DNA from: Pachyseris speciosa
Lineage: Eukaryota > Cnidaria > Anthozoa > Scleractinia > Pachyseridae
Assembly: GCA_016490735.1 (NCBI GenBank)
Contig: JAEMWC010000014.1
Coordinates: 1,272,501 to 1,336,500 of the forward strand
DNA: 64,000 nt
Direction of reading: 5' to 3'
Shown here one piece after another: positions 1-11,908 of this stretch; the first letter of the stretch is position 1; each line of letters starts with the position of its first letter. The notes under the pieces were generated by a model. The model searched no databases, was not told the DNA's origin, and worked only from the letters and a program-made list of their open reading frames with translations. A program made the translations under genes and the position numbers.

Positions 1-217
1 CACAGTTCGAATAAAGCACGAAACGATTGCAAATATGCCATTAACTTTCTGATATAGCTCGCATAGGATCTAGCGAGCGGCGAGCGGCCATTCGCCGGCC
101 AATCCGCGAGGAGCCGCGCGAAACGCGGCGAAAAGCTTGAACCCTCTTCCCGATATTCTCTAACTTGCATACTTTTACCGTGCGTCCGCTTAAATGATCT
201 GAGGTAAAAAGCACAAC
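1..217. other. Non-coding, nothing recognised
   Basis: No open frame of useful length and no repeat that I can match elsewhere in the window. It contains a locally GC-rich patch (about 70-135) of simple CG-containing words, unlike the AT-rich surroundings. Confidence 0.5.
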
Positions 218-405
218 TCAAGACAACTTTATTATATTTTCCACAGAATACAATAATAAAAGACCTGTACCCCAGGCAGCGAAAGCTAATCAAGGCGGGC
301 CAGGAGAAAGAAAAATAAACGAAATCTGGTAACCTCTGTTCAAAAGAAAAAAACAACGCATTACAAAAAAAAAAGCTAAAGAAAAACTACGTAAGAGAAA
401 CAGTG
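218..405 (-). repeat. Dispersed repeat, LINE-3'-end-like
   Basis: Read on the minus strand, this block matches 47274-47467 (plus strand) over about 190 bp. Both copies finish with an A-rich segment containing AATAAA or AATAAAG-like words followed by a TTGTC-type tail (TTGTCTTGTCTTG in the other copy). A polyadenylation-like word plus a short tandem tail is typical of non-LTR retrotransposon 3' ends, but no reverse-transcriptase coding sequence is attached, so the LINE assignment is inference. Confidence 0.5.
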
Positions 406-521
406 TAGTTAAAGCTGCATAGCAAAATCGAAGCAGCTGAGACAAAACAGGATCGGACAATAAGGATGTATAGCTATGAAGAGTATAGATTACCTTTTGA
501 TATGATAGACTCTAAATCATC

Positions 522-657
522 ATATTCCACAAGTTTCTATGGTTTATAGGCTGATAAACCACGCGGGATGTTGGAAGAACACTCGAAGAATTCGTAAGTC
601 ACTGGCCGCAGGTCAGGTGATTTATCATACCTATGAACCATAGAAACTTGTGGTATA
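522..657. mobile_element. Short fold-back element (MITE-like)
   Basis: Two arms, about 522-558 and 620-657, are near-perfect reverse complements sharing the core CCACAAGTTTCTATGGTT. They enclose about 60 bp of unrelated sequence. There is no coding capacity. This is the layout of a miniature inverted-repeat element. I could not define a clean target duplication. Confidence 0.55.
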
Positions 658-738
658 TTGCTTTTATATAATAATTCAGAAGACGCGCGAAATTTTCCAT
701 GAGTTTACAGGAACAATAAACCATAGCTGATTGACCAA

Positions 739-1095
739 TCACAGCGCCCGCATTGATTCGGTTATTATACAAAATGTATTAAGAAAAATCATTTGAATTT
801 TTTTTAAACTAGCTGTAGGAAGTGCCCTTAGCTTGGTTGGTATCTCATTCCACAGTTTTGCACCAATTCTTGAAAATGATTTCCTTTTAATTTCAATATT
901 TGATTTATGGATCGTGTATTGTAACAATGAATTTTCGCAGTAGGTATGATTGAGTCCTTTAGATTTGACGAGACAAGGTCATTACTTACATCAAGCAATG
1001 TTTCAGCCAGCCGTCTGCACTAACTTGTGCTCAAGTCCATCGTGGGTCTCTCTAATTTTTCTCTTATCTTTTCTTTGTTACTTGTTACAAAAGGT
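739..1095 (-). mobile_element. LINE ORF2 C-terminal remnant
   Basis: The minus frame at 927-739 reads through FSRIGAKLWNEIPTKLR, the tail motif found after the reverse-transcriptase domain of many CR1/L2-like non-LTR retrotransposons (an S-x-x-G-A-K-x-W-N-x-x-P signature). Upstream on the minus strand (about 1095-930) the same protein continues in shifted frames. The related motif VGAKVWNGIPERIKKLP is visible in the LINE at 53.2-54.2 kb. No RT catalytic core is present, so this is a short 5'-truncated dead copy. Confidence 0.65.
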
Positions 1096-1784
1096 AAAGC
1101 AGGCTAATAAATCTTGTATTTGCTAGATTCTTTTTCGTGTAGTATAGTTGTTTACACAATGTAAACATTGCGTTCTGATTGCTGATTGGTTTAGAGGAGT
1201 TTGCGATTAAAGTTTTGATAGACGATATGACGTCATGAGGCTAAGAAAGTTGAAAAAAAAAACAGATTCCATTTGGCCGTGCCGGTGCGGACTTTGATAA
1301 CCCCCCAGATAACGTGCGGAGAACATCAAAACGTGGTAACGACATGTTGTTTTCGAACACTGAACAAGACTCAAAAGCTAATTGTCAGTTCGTTTCTTCT
1401 TTTAGGTTTGTTCGCCCATAATCATTTCGAAATCAAACAAAAATCGCCGTGTTTTTGCTGGGGTCGTTCTCAAGAGTGTAATGGTATCTCATATTTCCCA
1501 TATTTGCACTCAACGCCCACTTTGGTAGCCATTTGGACCGTGAATTGCCGTGTCGCTTAATAATTTTGCAAAGTTTCGAATGAATTGTTCAGGCAGCGCA
1601 AGTGTACAAGAACAATTTAGTTCTCGTTTGTATAAACAAAACCAGTTAATTTTGATTTTTAGCGTACTCTTTACGCAGAATCCAAGTCAAATTATGTGCC
1701 GCTATATTTACCTGCCCGCATTGTCCTCGACCGATCTCGTGCACGAGAGTCCGCCATTATTAACGCTCGGATAAATGCTTTATT
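1096..1784. other. Non-coding, nothing recognised
   Basis: Two short plus-strand frames (1273-1560 and 1550-1774) show no recognisable domain and ordinary non-coding composition. I see no gene here. Confidence 0.5.
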
Positions 1785-1935
1785 GGAGCTGGCTATCCAC
1801 GTGTAAAGCAATTATTCCCCTCGGCGTCGGTGAATAATCAGTGGATATCAGTTAACTCGCCGCTTTGCGGTTCCGGCGGTGAGTATAAATATCCACTAAT
1901 GTCCGCCTCCACTTCGGTGAATTATTGCCAATTAA
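1785..1935. repeat. Imperfect palindromic repeat
   Basis: The left half (around 1790-1860) and the right half (around 1865-1930) are approximate reverse complements. They share the words GTGGATAT, AATTATTC or AATAATTC, and CTCGCCGC versus CTCACCGCC. This suggests an aged fold-back element. The arms are too diverged to fix the ends. Confidence 0.35.
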
Positions 1936-2265
1936 CTTACGAACTTCTCTATTCCCAATACCTGTCTCGTTGACAGTGAGTTGATATTGTAACGAGAAAT
2001 TAGTCACTGATCACTCTTTTTCGGCAGGCCGCCTGATGGAGACTTCAATAAACTCCACCAGTGCACATGGTCAACTAGTTTGACTTCCTTACCCTAAGTG
2101 ATCATCTCTTACGCCCACCAGAAACACTTCCAATTCAGTTTGCCAAAGAAATGGGAAGAAAACAGAAATTTTCTGAAATAACCCCTGTCTATCTCCATTG
2201 TTTCCTTCTTTGTTGCTGGCTCGGTGATTGACCTAGTGATTTGTCGAATTTTCCTCTGTGAATTT

Positions 2266-2425
2266 GGCTTGTTAGCTCTGTTGGTAGTATAGCATTGCAC
2301 TGGTATCACAGAGGTTGTGGGTTCAACTCCTGTACAAGCCTGAATTTTTCCAGGCTTTATTTTCACTACTGCTTAAGTGGTGTTCATAACTGCAATGATC
2401 ATTCACATATTCATGAATTTCCTTT
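2266..2425 (+). mobile_element. tRNA-derived SINE
   Basis: The head resembles a tRNA gene with internal RNA polymerase III promoter boxes: A box TAGCTCTGTTGG at 2273-2284 (one base from TAGCTCAGTTGG) and B box GGTTCAACTCC at 2320-2330 (one base from GGTTCAANTCC or GGTTCGANTCC). It runs on past the tRNA-like part into a body with a small hairpin around CACTACTGCTTAAGTGGTG. The box mutations and the tRNA-unrelated body argue for a SINE copy and against a functional tRNA. The 3' limit is approximate. Confidence 0.65.
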
Positions 2426-4044
2426 GTTATTTTCTCCATTTTTTGGGCTCACTCCTTGTGAATGTCGCATTTATCGGAAGTTCTTAATGAATGTTGAGTC
2501 TGCGGCTTTAAGGAGAGACGCCTTGAAACATCAAGAAAAGCTCAACAACCGGGAAATTAAAGAGTGCAAATATTGAACAAATGCAACTGTGGGTGGAGAA
2601 TGTCTGAGAACAGAAAGGTTTTAAAGGGCAAACAATGATTAAAAACACCACCGGAAATTAAACAGTTTAAAGACAGTTATAATAGCGTATCAACAAAAGA
2701 ATCCACTAGGGTAAAAACGTTGCTGAGCACTTTATAAACCATCACCAGTGCTCCATGTATATACCGGCGTTTTTATTTTCTCTCCTCGACTAACGTATTA
2801 GTTTCTTTTGTTTAGTCATAACAAGCAAAGTCGCCGGCCCACTTGATAATATTAATTATTTATACATATCAAAACGCTGTTAAATTTTATCATATTCAGC
2901 TCGCGTACTTTGCGATGTGTCTCTTTGTTCTAGGACTTCCGTTTCATCACCAGCTGCCAATCGCCTCCGCAACCTGTCCGGCCGTAAAATAAATTTGATA
3001 TCGCGCAGACAATTGCTAATATTGATCACAGCAACTTATGCTGCGTTTGACTTGACGTGGTTGCAATTCGTCTTACACAATTCTTGATATATCTGCTTGG
3101 CATTTATCTCGTGAATCATATCCATAAACGTTCACAAAGAGCTGTCTAGTAAGTTCAGGTACGGTGCGAATATTTTTTTTTTTTTTCGTATCATTGTTTT
3201 GAGGAAGGTTAAGTATTTAGCTGGAGCTGGTGAAATCTTTCATTCCTGTTTTCGCTTTGCTTAGTACTTTCGACTACACTTGTTAGCCGGCAGGAAGCCA
3301 GTCAGTGCCCTTTGGTGTATTTCCTCTTTCATCTCTAATCACTCAGTTATTTTCGGTGAAACATAACAGTAATTTTGTAGAGCAAGCGAAGGCAGTTCCT
3401 GTGTGCCTGATATACCGAAGTATATCTGCATAGTAATGATTTGATAGATTATCTTGCAGAAACGTTATGCTTTTGCTTTTTAGTTGATGGAAATCTTCGA
3501 GGAATTAACCAAGTCATGAAAGAGTGTCAAAATTACCAAAGACCTTGGCTGAAACAAAAAAATATTTCAAAGCATTTTTTGATAAGAAAGATGTTGCTTG
3601 AATGCCTAGTGGAAATTTGGTGCTTCGTGTAAATGATTGCCTGCTAGCTTCCTGTCACCTGTCCGTGTGCAAATGTGTTAGTATTCCGACGGGAGGAGTT
3701 AGATTTTGATAAAAAGTACCCACAGTCAGTTTGGTTGCCGAGCAACTAGAAAATTCTAAACAGCCCACGTCGGCATCGCTAATTCAACAGCTAGACAGTT
3801 GTTTTAAACTCGTCTAACTTTAAGGCTTAAGGTTACCCGTGCTCTAAAGATACGCTTTTAAGATTCTCTTCGTGTGGACAATGAAAAGTTATTATTGATG
3901 TTAAGCAAACTAAATAAGTTTGACAGGGCTAAAGCCACACAACTGACAGATCAGCACGTTAACTGTCAATACGAAGAAAAACCCGAAGCCGTTAATCATT
4001 GTAACTGTGTCGTTATGTCAAATCATATCAAGGAGATGAGCTGT
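2426..4044. other. Non-coding, nothing recognised
   Basis: AT-rich sequence with a poly-T run near 3174-3186 and only short chance frames. No domain, splice-bounded exon or repeat could be supported. Confidence 0.5.
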
Positions 4045-4491
4045 TACCGTAAAAGCTCTATCAAGCCCCCGTCTCTTTTGACCCCTCCCTCCTCTCTAAT
4101 AAGCTCCACGTTTAGAAGTGGGTTTTTGTAATAAGCCCCCCTCTCTAATAAGCCCCCCACCCCCACCCCTTTGGGACATGAGATTTTATAATTAGTTCAT
4201 CCTATTCTCTCTCACGAAATCAACTTCATGCGGCCCAGTTGGTTTGTTTTTAAACAAACTCCTTGAATATGCACTCCAACACATAACACCGTTAGTTGCC
4301 CTTTATTAAATGATAAAGTTCCACTGCAGTTTTTTGAGTTTTGTACAAAAATAATTTTAAGACAAAAACGGCATGTTTAAGATTTGAAGTAAGCTCCCCC
4401 TCCCTGTTAAGCCCCCCTTTCTAATAAGACCCCGTTAAGGAGGCCTGAAATTAAATAAGCCCACCGGGGACTTAATAGAGGTTTTACGGTA
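4045..4491. mobile_element. MITE with about 26-bp terminal inverted repeats
   Basis: The left end TACCGTAAAAGCTCTATCAA and the right end, whose reverse complement reads TACCGTAAAACCTCTATTAA, form terminal inverted repeats. The first and last TA could be a TA target duplication, as in Tc1/mariner-type elements. The interior is made of repeated 'taataagccccc'-type words and has no coding potential, so it is non-autonomous. Confidence 0.6.
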
Positions 4492-7400
4492 TTCTTCCAG
4501 TGGGTCGATGTTGACTGAGAAAATTCAACATACATACTTCAACATTTCAATGGCTGTCGCTTCGTCAAATACTGACATACACAAATACACAGTCGTACAC
4601 AAGTACACACCTGCACTGAAAAAGACAGTAGAAAGCAAAGTAAGTCAGTCCTGATAAAAATTCGCACACTGAAACCTTTTGCTGTTAATCTTAGGTGTTA
4701 TGATAAACGTTTGATTCGGGATAACTCGATATGTTTTAATCTCCAAATAATTTCTCGGTCATTGAACGTTTCAGGGTAAATTCACTTCAAATGCCTCAGT
4801 TTCGCTTCCCTCTACTTCGAACTAAAACGAAATTCTAGCTAACTTCAGTTGATCTGACGATTCATGGATAACCAAATTAAGGCACATGAGAGCACTTTTC
4901 GGAGTGAAAGTTCACACTTATCAATTTTCTCCACAACCTCAAAAATTAGTCTAACCTCTATTTGCTTCTCAGGAAAAACAGTCCAGTAGCTTTGATCTTT
5001 ATTTAAACATATTTACCGGCAAAGGTGGCCCTTAAGAGTTACGGAGCTCATCGAGAGCGCTCAATTCGAAAATGACGAGTGAAAATTATTAGCAAATGAC
5101 ATTAAATAAGCTTTGACCTGAAACCGGGTCTAGGATTTTCAGGCAAGCGACTTAAAAGTTAGTTTTCTACTATTTCGGTGTCACCCAAATAATTCGGAAA
5201 CTTCGCTTCAAAGCTCTGCAACCACTCACAGCACGAGAAGAGGACGTGTGTGAAATCACGAACAAAATCTCTGAATTCGATCCTGAATAAACAAATTAAT
5301 TGCCGTTGTAGAAAACGGCGCGAGAAAAACAAAGGGCCATTCAGAGATTATTTACAACTCGCAATATTGATATTGCAAAGTAAAATTGGAGTTGCGGAAT
5401 ACACGTTGCAAATTGCAATGCGAGTTTAAAAGTTATATCGTACGATCTTATAAAAAAATTCGTCGTTGCCGTAGAACTTTCAAAACCAAGTAAATTCATA
5501 CCGTTACCGGTAAATAAAGAATTAAGAAATTTTGATTGTAGCTGTATGCTAAGTTGCTGTAGTATACTTTACTAATGTAAACAGACCCACATTTTCGCTG
5601 GTTCAACTTGTTGTTTGGAAGAGTTTTCTCACGCAAGATATTTTACGAAGACCAATGCAACACAAGAAAAAGTGAGACGAAGTTATTGTCGTTTCAAACA
5701 ACCGGGATAGTGACAAAAAATGTAATTTCCGATGCAGTGTTACAAAACTCGTATATCTCGTCCAAACAGTGAACTGATGTCTGAGGTCCAAAGTCAACTC
5801 GAACAAATAATTAGCTAATCATGAAAAAAAACCACTGTGCAAACGAATAATTAACTGCCATCGTGAGCCAACGCATTTACAACAGCACTGACCTGTATTC
5901 AGTTTTTCATAAATAAAGAACATAAGGAAAAAGTGATTATGACAGATGTTCTAACAACTGAGCGTGGCTATAACCAGCTCTGCACAAGTCTCCCTTGTAG
6001 TTAGTTAGCCGGGCAATGCGCGAAAGGTCATGGATCGAGTTCTTGTCGTCGGAATAACTTTACTGTAGAATAATTAAAAAACGCCTGTAACAGTTTGAAT
6101 TCGCTTCATACGACTCCCTTTATTCCTTGATTATTTCTCGAGTTATGGATTTTTTTTCATTGGGCAAACTCCAAACTATTAAACTAGAAAATGAAAATGA
6201 AATACTTTATCCCCGTGGAAAACAATGCAGGCGACCTTCTTCAGACGTTTGCTAATTCTATGTTATTTAGACCAGTGTGAATTTTCACAATAGTTACTCA
6301 AGAACAAATTAATTATCATGTCCTTTTTTTAACTGAATGAATAGAAGTGCAAATCAGTTCTGGTTGGCTTTGAGGCTATGTATCATGAAAAAAAGTTTGG
6401 TTATTTATTTTGTAGCATTGACAGTCGTGAATTGTGATGTCAAGTAGAAAAAGAAGGATTTGGATTTAAATAATAATCTTTTTTTATTTTATCATTTTTT
6501 ATCACCTGTTTTGTGCAACGTAGGAGCGCGTATTGTCGCCTGATATGCGATGTCAGATAGCAAACTAGACGTATGCATCCGAGTGGGCTATAACTATATC
6601 ATATCCACCAATCCCGAGTGGAATAATTTCTGTCTGAAGACAACCAGGAAATGTTGCTAAATCGAGCAGACAAAAAAGACCAATTAACGGCCGCTATTTG
6701 TGTGGCATGGTATAATGACTGATATTCCACGGCCACTAAGACAATGAAAACTTTCCAATGAGTAAGTACTCATTTCAGAGACAGGCGGCAGATACTAAAG
6801 TCCATGCACTGATGAGCAAAAAGGTTCCCTTAAGGTATAATCGTCATCCATGAAGTAGCAAGGCCATTAAGGATAGAAGCGTTTCACTATCAAAGTTCCA
6901 TAGAAGTGGGCTTGTGATTATTAAGCTTTAGAAAAACAAGGCAATTTTAAAAGCTCGCGTGCTTTGTACAGACACAGGAAAATAACAGGAAAATAACCTG
7001 CGAATACAGCCTCCTCGCCGCGCTCCGACCACTTGCAGCGTTTGGGCGCCCAAACGCGCAAAAGCTGCTAGCGCGCTAACTGGAAAATGGCTATAACTCA
7101 CAATAATTGTTGGAGCAAAACTAAAAGTCTCTCATTCAATTGCATGCACATTTCAGCGGGATCGATGATAAGCAAATGATCGGTTTTGTTTAGTTAAATC
7201 ACAAGTAGCTCTCAATTGAATGTGACGCTAGTTCAGAATTTGGACTATCTTTCAGACGAGTGTTTTTTATAAACAACCCAGTACCTACGCTTTCAAAGTG
7301 CGCTCTGAAACATCCTGTCAATTGATCAGTGTCCGCGCCGAACTCATCATCAACAAAACCGCGACAAAGAAAAAAAGACAGCTGTCCCCTGCATTTGAAA

Positions 7401-8711
7401 AGAGGTAAGCCTTTTATGAGTTTGAATACATTGACGGCCATTTATCAGGACCGACTGAACAGGGTAGCGTCAGGCAACGGCTGCGTTCGACATTGTTTGG
7501 CGTCTTTTTCAAGTAAGCTCGAATTTTCAAGTAAAATCTGCTTCCCCAAGGTAAGGCTCTCGTTTGTAAAACAAGATTTCGTTACTATCCAATAAGGGCC
7601 AGCTGCTATAGGGGACGCTACCTGCTCCAGCGACTCGAGGGTCATTTGGAGAACTGAGAAGACAAAGGGAGCAACTAAGCGATAAATTACCAGTGCCTCG
7701 CACAAGCAGCGTCGGAAAACTGGTGATTTTTGCGGGTGTTCTTACGCTCTCTACTCGCTTGTATCCGAGCATTTTGTGAATTTTAAGAAATCGAAGTTGA
7801 AACTGAGTTCGAACGAATCGCGCTCCCTGACATAACATCGAATTTTTCTCGATGACGATCAAAGCTTCGAGAACAAAAGATCGAAAAAAGTGGTCTATTC
7901 CACGCATGAGCGAATAGGTGCTACCTTGTTCAATAAGCTTATTGAGGTTCACTTCTGGCGACTCTTGAGGCGATTTTTTGACAGGCTTATTGTAAACAAG
8001 TGGATGATTCGGTGCAGAGGCAAACTATGACATAGTTTTCGAAATCTCGTTTCTTTGAAGAGCAGTTTCAACTCGCTAAGCCAAACCCAGTGTCCCTGAG
8101 TTTTATGGCGTCCATTTTACGGCGTAGTTATTGTGTGTTTAAAGGCCTATTCGACTGAAGAGGGGAACAATTACAAAGGAAACATTTAAATTATTCATCT
8201 TTTCTATTATTATGACCTAATTCACGAAAGTTCATGCCGGTGCTTGAAAAATTTCTTTAAAATTCACTCTTAGCCAAGCATAATGTCCTGTGCAACATGG
8301 ATCAGCTTTTTTTCCGCTCACAATAATTTTAGCATTAATTAAGAGAAAAAGGGAAATGAGTTTGCACGCGTTGAATGCGTGTGATAAAAGGTCTGCCTCG
8401 GTGTCACGCCTCTTGGCAGGTCACAATGGCAAACATATCTAAGACGCGCTCTGATTGGCCAGCGTTTTAAAAGTCAGCCTCACTGACCAGCTGTTTGCTT
8501 GTTTTACATCAGCTCAATAGGATACAGGATTTTGCATTTCCACCGAAGTTGCTGGCGACTTCATCTGGAGGCCTCTTTTGGAGTCGAGAAGCTGGACTTC
8601 GTCTAAGGGACTCAATCACGAAGCTGGCCTTCCTAGGCGGCTCTGGCCAATTAATCCAACCCTTAACCTCAAAACCGGGCTCTTGGGCCGAGGCGAATTT
8701 CCCCAAATCAA
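4492..8711. other. Intergenic, no gene supported
   Basis: About 4.2 kb with no supportable gene. Frames near 7.2-7.95 kb (the longest is 141 codons on the minus strand) overlap one another on both strands and carry no recognisable motif. A weak tRNA-like word lies around 6000-6050. The last 300 bp are presumably the promoter and leader of the kinase gene, but I see no clear TATA box. Confidence 0.45.
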
Positions 8712-9632
8712 ATGCTTTCGTTAATTCGCAGTCGGTCCAAAGAAACTACGACAGAGACAATGGCCCCTCAATGTAAGGCCACTGTTCAAGAGATCGAAAT
8801 CCTCTCCGACGACGAAACAGCCCTCGTACAGATCTCCAAACTTCTGGGAAGCGGAGGCTTTGGGTCGGTGTATGAGGGAAAATTTCGCGGAAAAAATGTT
8901 GCGGTTAAGAAAATGAACACAAACTCTAAGAATCCGCGAGCGGTGCTGCAGAGCTTTCAAGCGGAAACTTCAATAGCTTCGTTTTGCCATCCTCACATCG
9001 TTCGAACTCTGGCCGCTTCAAGCTTAGAGCGTCCTCTTTCGGAGAGAATGATTATTATGGAGTTTGCCGGTTCAAGAACATTGCGGAATATTTTGGACAA
9101 TGAGAAAGAAATTATTGACGAGGAGAGGAGAATGAAATTCGCCTCTCACGTCACTATGGCTTTGGAGTTCATACACGCACAGGATATAGCCCACTTAGAT
9201 GTAAAACCGGCAAATATTTTGGTGGACTCCAAAGACGTTTGCAAACTAGGAGATTTTGGCTGCAGTCAAGTTGTGGACGATGGCGACGAAAATCTACCTG
9301 CTAGCCCAACCTATTCATATCTGACAGGGACTTTTGCCTACAGGGCACCTGAACTTCTCAAAGGAGAGACACCGTCCCCGAAAGCGGACATTTACTCGCT
9401 AGGCATTTGTCTTTGGCAGCTATTGACTCGAGAGCAGCCTTACGGCTCGGAAAATTTGTATGTTGTTGTGTTCGGCGTGGTTGCGTACAATTTGAGACCA
9501 CGTGTGCCGAGTTTAGATAAGACTTCATGCCGTTATCAACAATTGGTGGAGTCGCTTTGGCAGTCAAATCCGTGTTTGAGGCCGACGGCAAGCGAGACCA
9601 TCAAGATTCTACGATCAATGCAGAGAAGTTAG
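8712..9632 (+). CDS. mos: Mos-family serine/threonine kinase
   Basis: An intact intronless frame of 306 codons holding one protein kinase domain. Visible elements, in residues, are the glycine loop GSGGFGSV (46-53), VAVK with the ATP-binding lysine K66, the helix-C glutamate E85, the catalytic loop HLDVKPANIL (161-170) with D163 as base, DFG (181-183) followed by CS, and APE (212-214). HLDVKPANIL in place of HRD, together with KLGDFGCS and APELLKGE, is diagnostic of Mos, the oocyte MAP-kinase-kinase kinase that activates MEK/ERK during meiotic arrest. Mos genes are intronless across animals, which fits. Cnidarians are known to carry more than one Mos paralog. The start is uncertain: ATG codon 1 has a weak context, whereas ATG codon 17 (8760) has A at -3 and G at +4, giving 290 aa. 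Confidence 0.9.
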   Translation: MLSLIRSRSKETTTETMAPQCKATVQEIEILSDDETALVQISKLLGSGGFGSVYEGKFRGKNVAVKKMNTNSKNPRAVLQSFQAETSIASFCHPHIVRTLAASSLERPLSERMIIMEFAGSRTLRNILDNEKEIIDEERRMKFASHVTMALEFIHAQDIAHLDVKPANILVDSKDVCKLGDFGCSQVVDDGDENLPASPTYSYLTGTFAYRAPELLKGETPSPKADIYSLGICLWQLLTREQPYGSENLYVVVFGVVAYNLRPRVPSLDKTSCRYQQLVESLWQSNPCLRPTASETIKILRSMQRS

Positions 9633-11908
9633 TAAGTTAGAATAATCTTAGGCTGCTTTTAGCCCTTTAATCATGGGGAATTCCTCGTTGTTGATGTCAA
9701 ATAGAAAGCGATTAAGTTTTAATGCAGTCGTGAATCATTTCTCCAAATGAGCCATTCGCTCGCTTTCATTAAACGTGTCAAAATTATATTATTTTTCTGG
9801 GATGCAAACTCGATCAAAAAAACTACTGTAGTATTTTATTAATTGAGCTTCAAAACAGCGTTTGTAAACGGTGTCGAATCACCATTAGTTTAGAATTTAA
9901 AGCGCGCTTACAGGATCGCACTGTTCGAGCTACGGTCATATACCGTAGTCTTTTTTGTCAAAATCACTGCTTCTGATTTGCTCGGCAAGTAAGCCGACAG
10001 AAATTGATTTCAAGTAATATTGGCAGTTTTAGGCGGCTAATATCTTGCATGTTTCGAAAGCGATCGATCGATTTGCAATTCCAAATTGACAAAGACACGA
10101 CCGAGGCTCCCTTTGTTTAAACAGTTTTATAGAAAGATTTTGTTATTGTTTTGCAGAGGACATAGTTCTCCGAATTGATTACGACACAAAAGACCTGCGA
10201 GTCGACGGATGAGGCTAATAGATATTGCTCTGGTTTCATGCATTGTAGGGAAATATATTTCGCAGGCTGAAGTGATGAATAACGGGTGGTTTGAAGGAAA
10301 TATTTTACCCCGCCACAGGTTTAATATTTGTCAGTATTATACACCCTAAGTGCGCTGAAGACATCTTATTAGCCTTAAAAATATTTCGTCGGCTTGCTTT
10401 CGGTCGTTTATTCGTCTTAAAAGATTTTTATCTTTTTACCACTCAACTGTAAATGTAAATTTTATATGTAAAGTACTTTTTAGATTTAATACTTGAACAA
10501 CCCACGGATTCAACCCTACAAAGATTTAATATACGGAGTTTCTACTACATGTTTAAAAAAACGACCTAACTTATTCTATTTATCAATCTCTGGGAATATT
10601 TTTTGGAGACGTAAGGGACCGATTCCAGATGCATACAAGAGAATCAGTTAAAATCTTATGAATTTTAAATTTGTCGAACAATACACATTAAAAACAAAAA
10701 AAACTGAAATTGCTAGAAGCTAGGAAATATTTTATTCGTGCGATTATATTCCTATGAAATGTACGCATACTGATATTTTTATGTCACGAAATTATTGGGA
10801 AAAATTTTAGCTTTGAAAGCCTGGTCTCGTAATCTTTCGTCTCGAAGCTAAAGTATCCAAGCACAAAAAAGCTAAAATAAAAAGAAACCAAGTTCTGTCG
10901 ATGTTTAGTGTTTCAAAAACAATGGATGCACTACTTAATAGAATAGAAGAACACGTGTTCTTTCAAGTTACCTTCACTGACGCTCATACAACCTAATTTT
11001 AGCAGTTTCTAACAGAAACCTGCATATTTAAAGTCACTTTCTCTTCAAGTTGGCAATTTCTGGGTATTTAATATGAAGCAAAGTTACGTCATTTGTCTCT
11101 GTCTTAAAAAAAATCCCGTACTCTCGACACAATTGCAAAGTCACAATATAACATTTGACCGGTTGAAATGAGAATTTTATATTTTCTCGTCTTGAAATAC
11201 TGTAGATTTTTCTTTGTGGACGTCTAGTTTTGAGTAAAAACTTTGTAGAAAATGATAAATTGCTTATAATTTAAGAGGTTAATGATTTTATTTGAGAATT
11301 TTCCCCATATGACATTTGTCAAATCGCCCGTCTGTGCAAATGAGCAGCTAAAGCACTGACAAATATTGTCCGTATTTTACATGAATTTTAACTGAATAAA
11401 GTACACTTAAACCGTATGGAGGACATGTTTGCAATCATTTCTTCATTTCTTAGCTACTAGAAAACTTTGCCGGCAAGCTACTTTATACACTGCCGCTAAT
11501 TTTTGGTTTATTTAATTGTATGTTGTAAGAGAATTTCCTTCAAATCAAAGAGTCAGAGAAATGAATATTCATTTGAAAAGGTATTTGAACCGTTTTACAA
11601 AAAAATATAACAAAAATATATGATTTTCGTCAATCGCTCATTCTCGGAGAGGAAAAACGTTATTCAGACAGACAGAAAATTCAAAATTTGGTCGGCTTAG
11701 CTTCTCGGAGCGGAAAAAATAATGTCGAGGAATATTTTTCTCCAATACCGACTTCAACGTGAAACGATTTTAACTATGTTGCTGAAACTGGCAGAGAAAC
11801 TTTGATTTTAGAGATTGGAAACCTTTTCGCAAAACGAGAAATTTTCTCCATGCTATAACTATGGTTTCAGAACTCAAATTCAGTGCGCTTTAATGCAAAT
11901 TTACTTAA
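9633..11908. other. Intergenic, AT-rich
   Basis: About 2.3 kb between the kinase and duplicated unit A. It contains AT-rich sequence and short homopolymers, with no open frame or repeat I can support. The kinase 3' UTR must lie at its left end, but I see no unambiguous AATAAA close to the stop. Confidence 0.5.

Noticed and set aside
2266..2345. Possible tRNA gene
   Set aside because: The A and B boxes are present, but both carry changes and the sequence continues into a SINE body.
5996..6050. Weak tRNA-like words
   Set aside because: The B-box match is poor and there is no A box at the right spacing. Too weak to list as a SINE.
7527..7952. 141-codon minus-strand frame
   Set aside because: It overlaps other frames on both strands, has no motif, no splice-site support and no second copy to test conservation.
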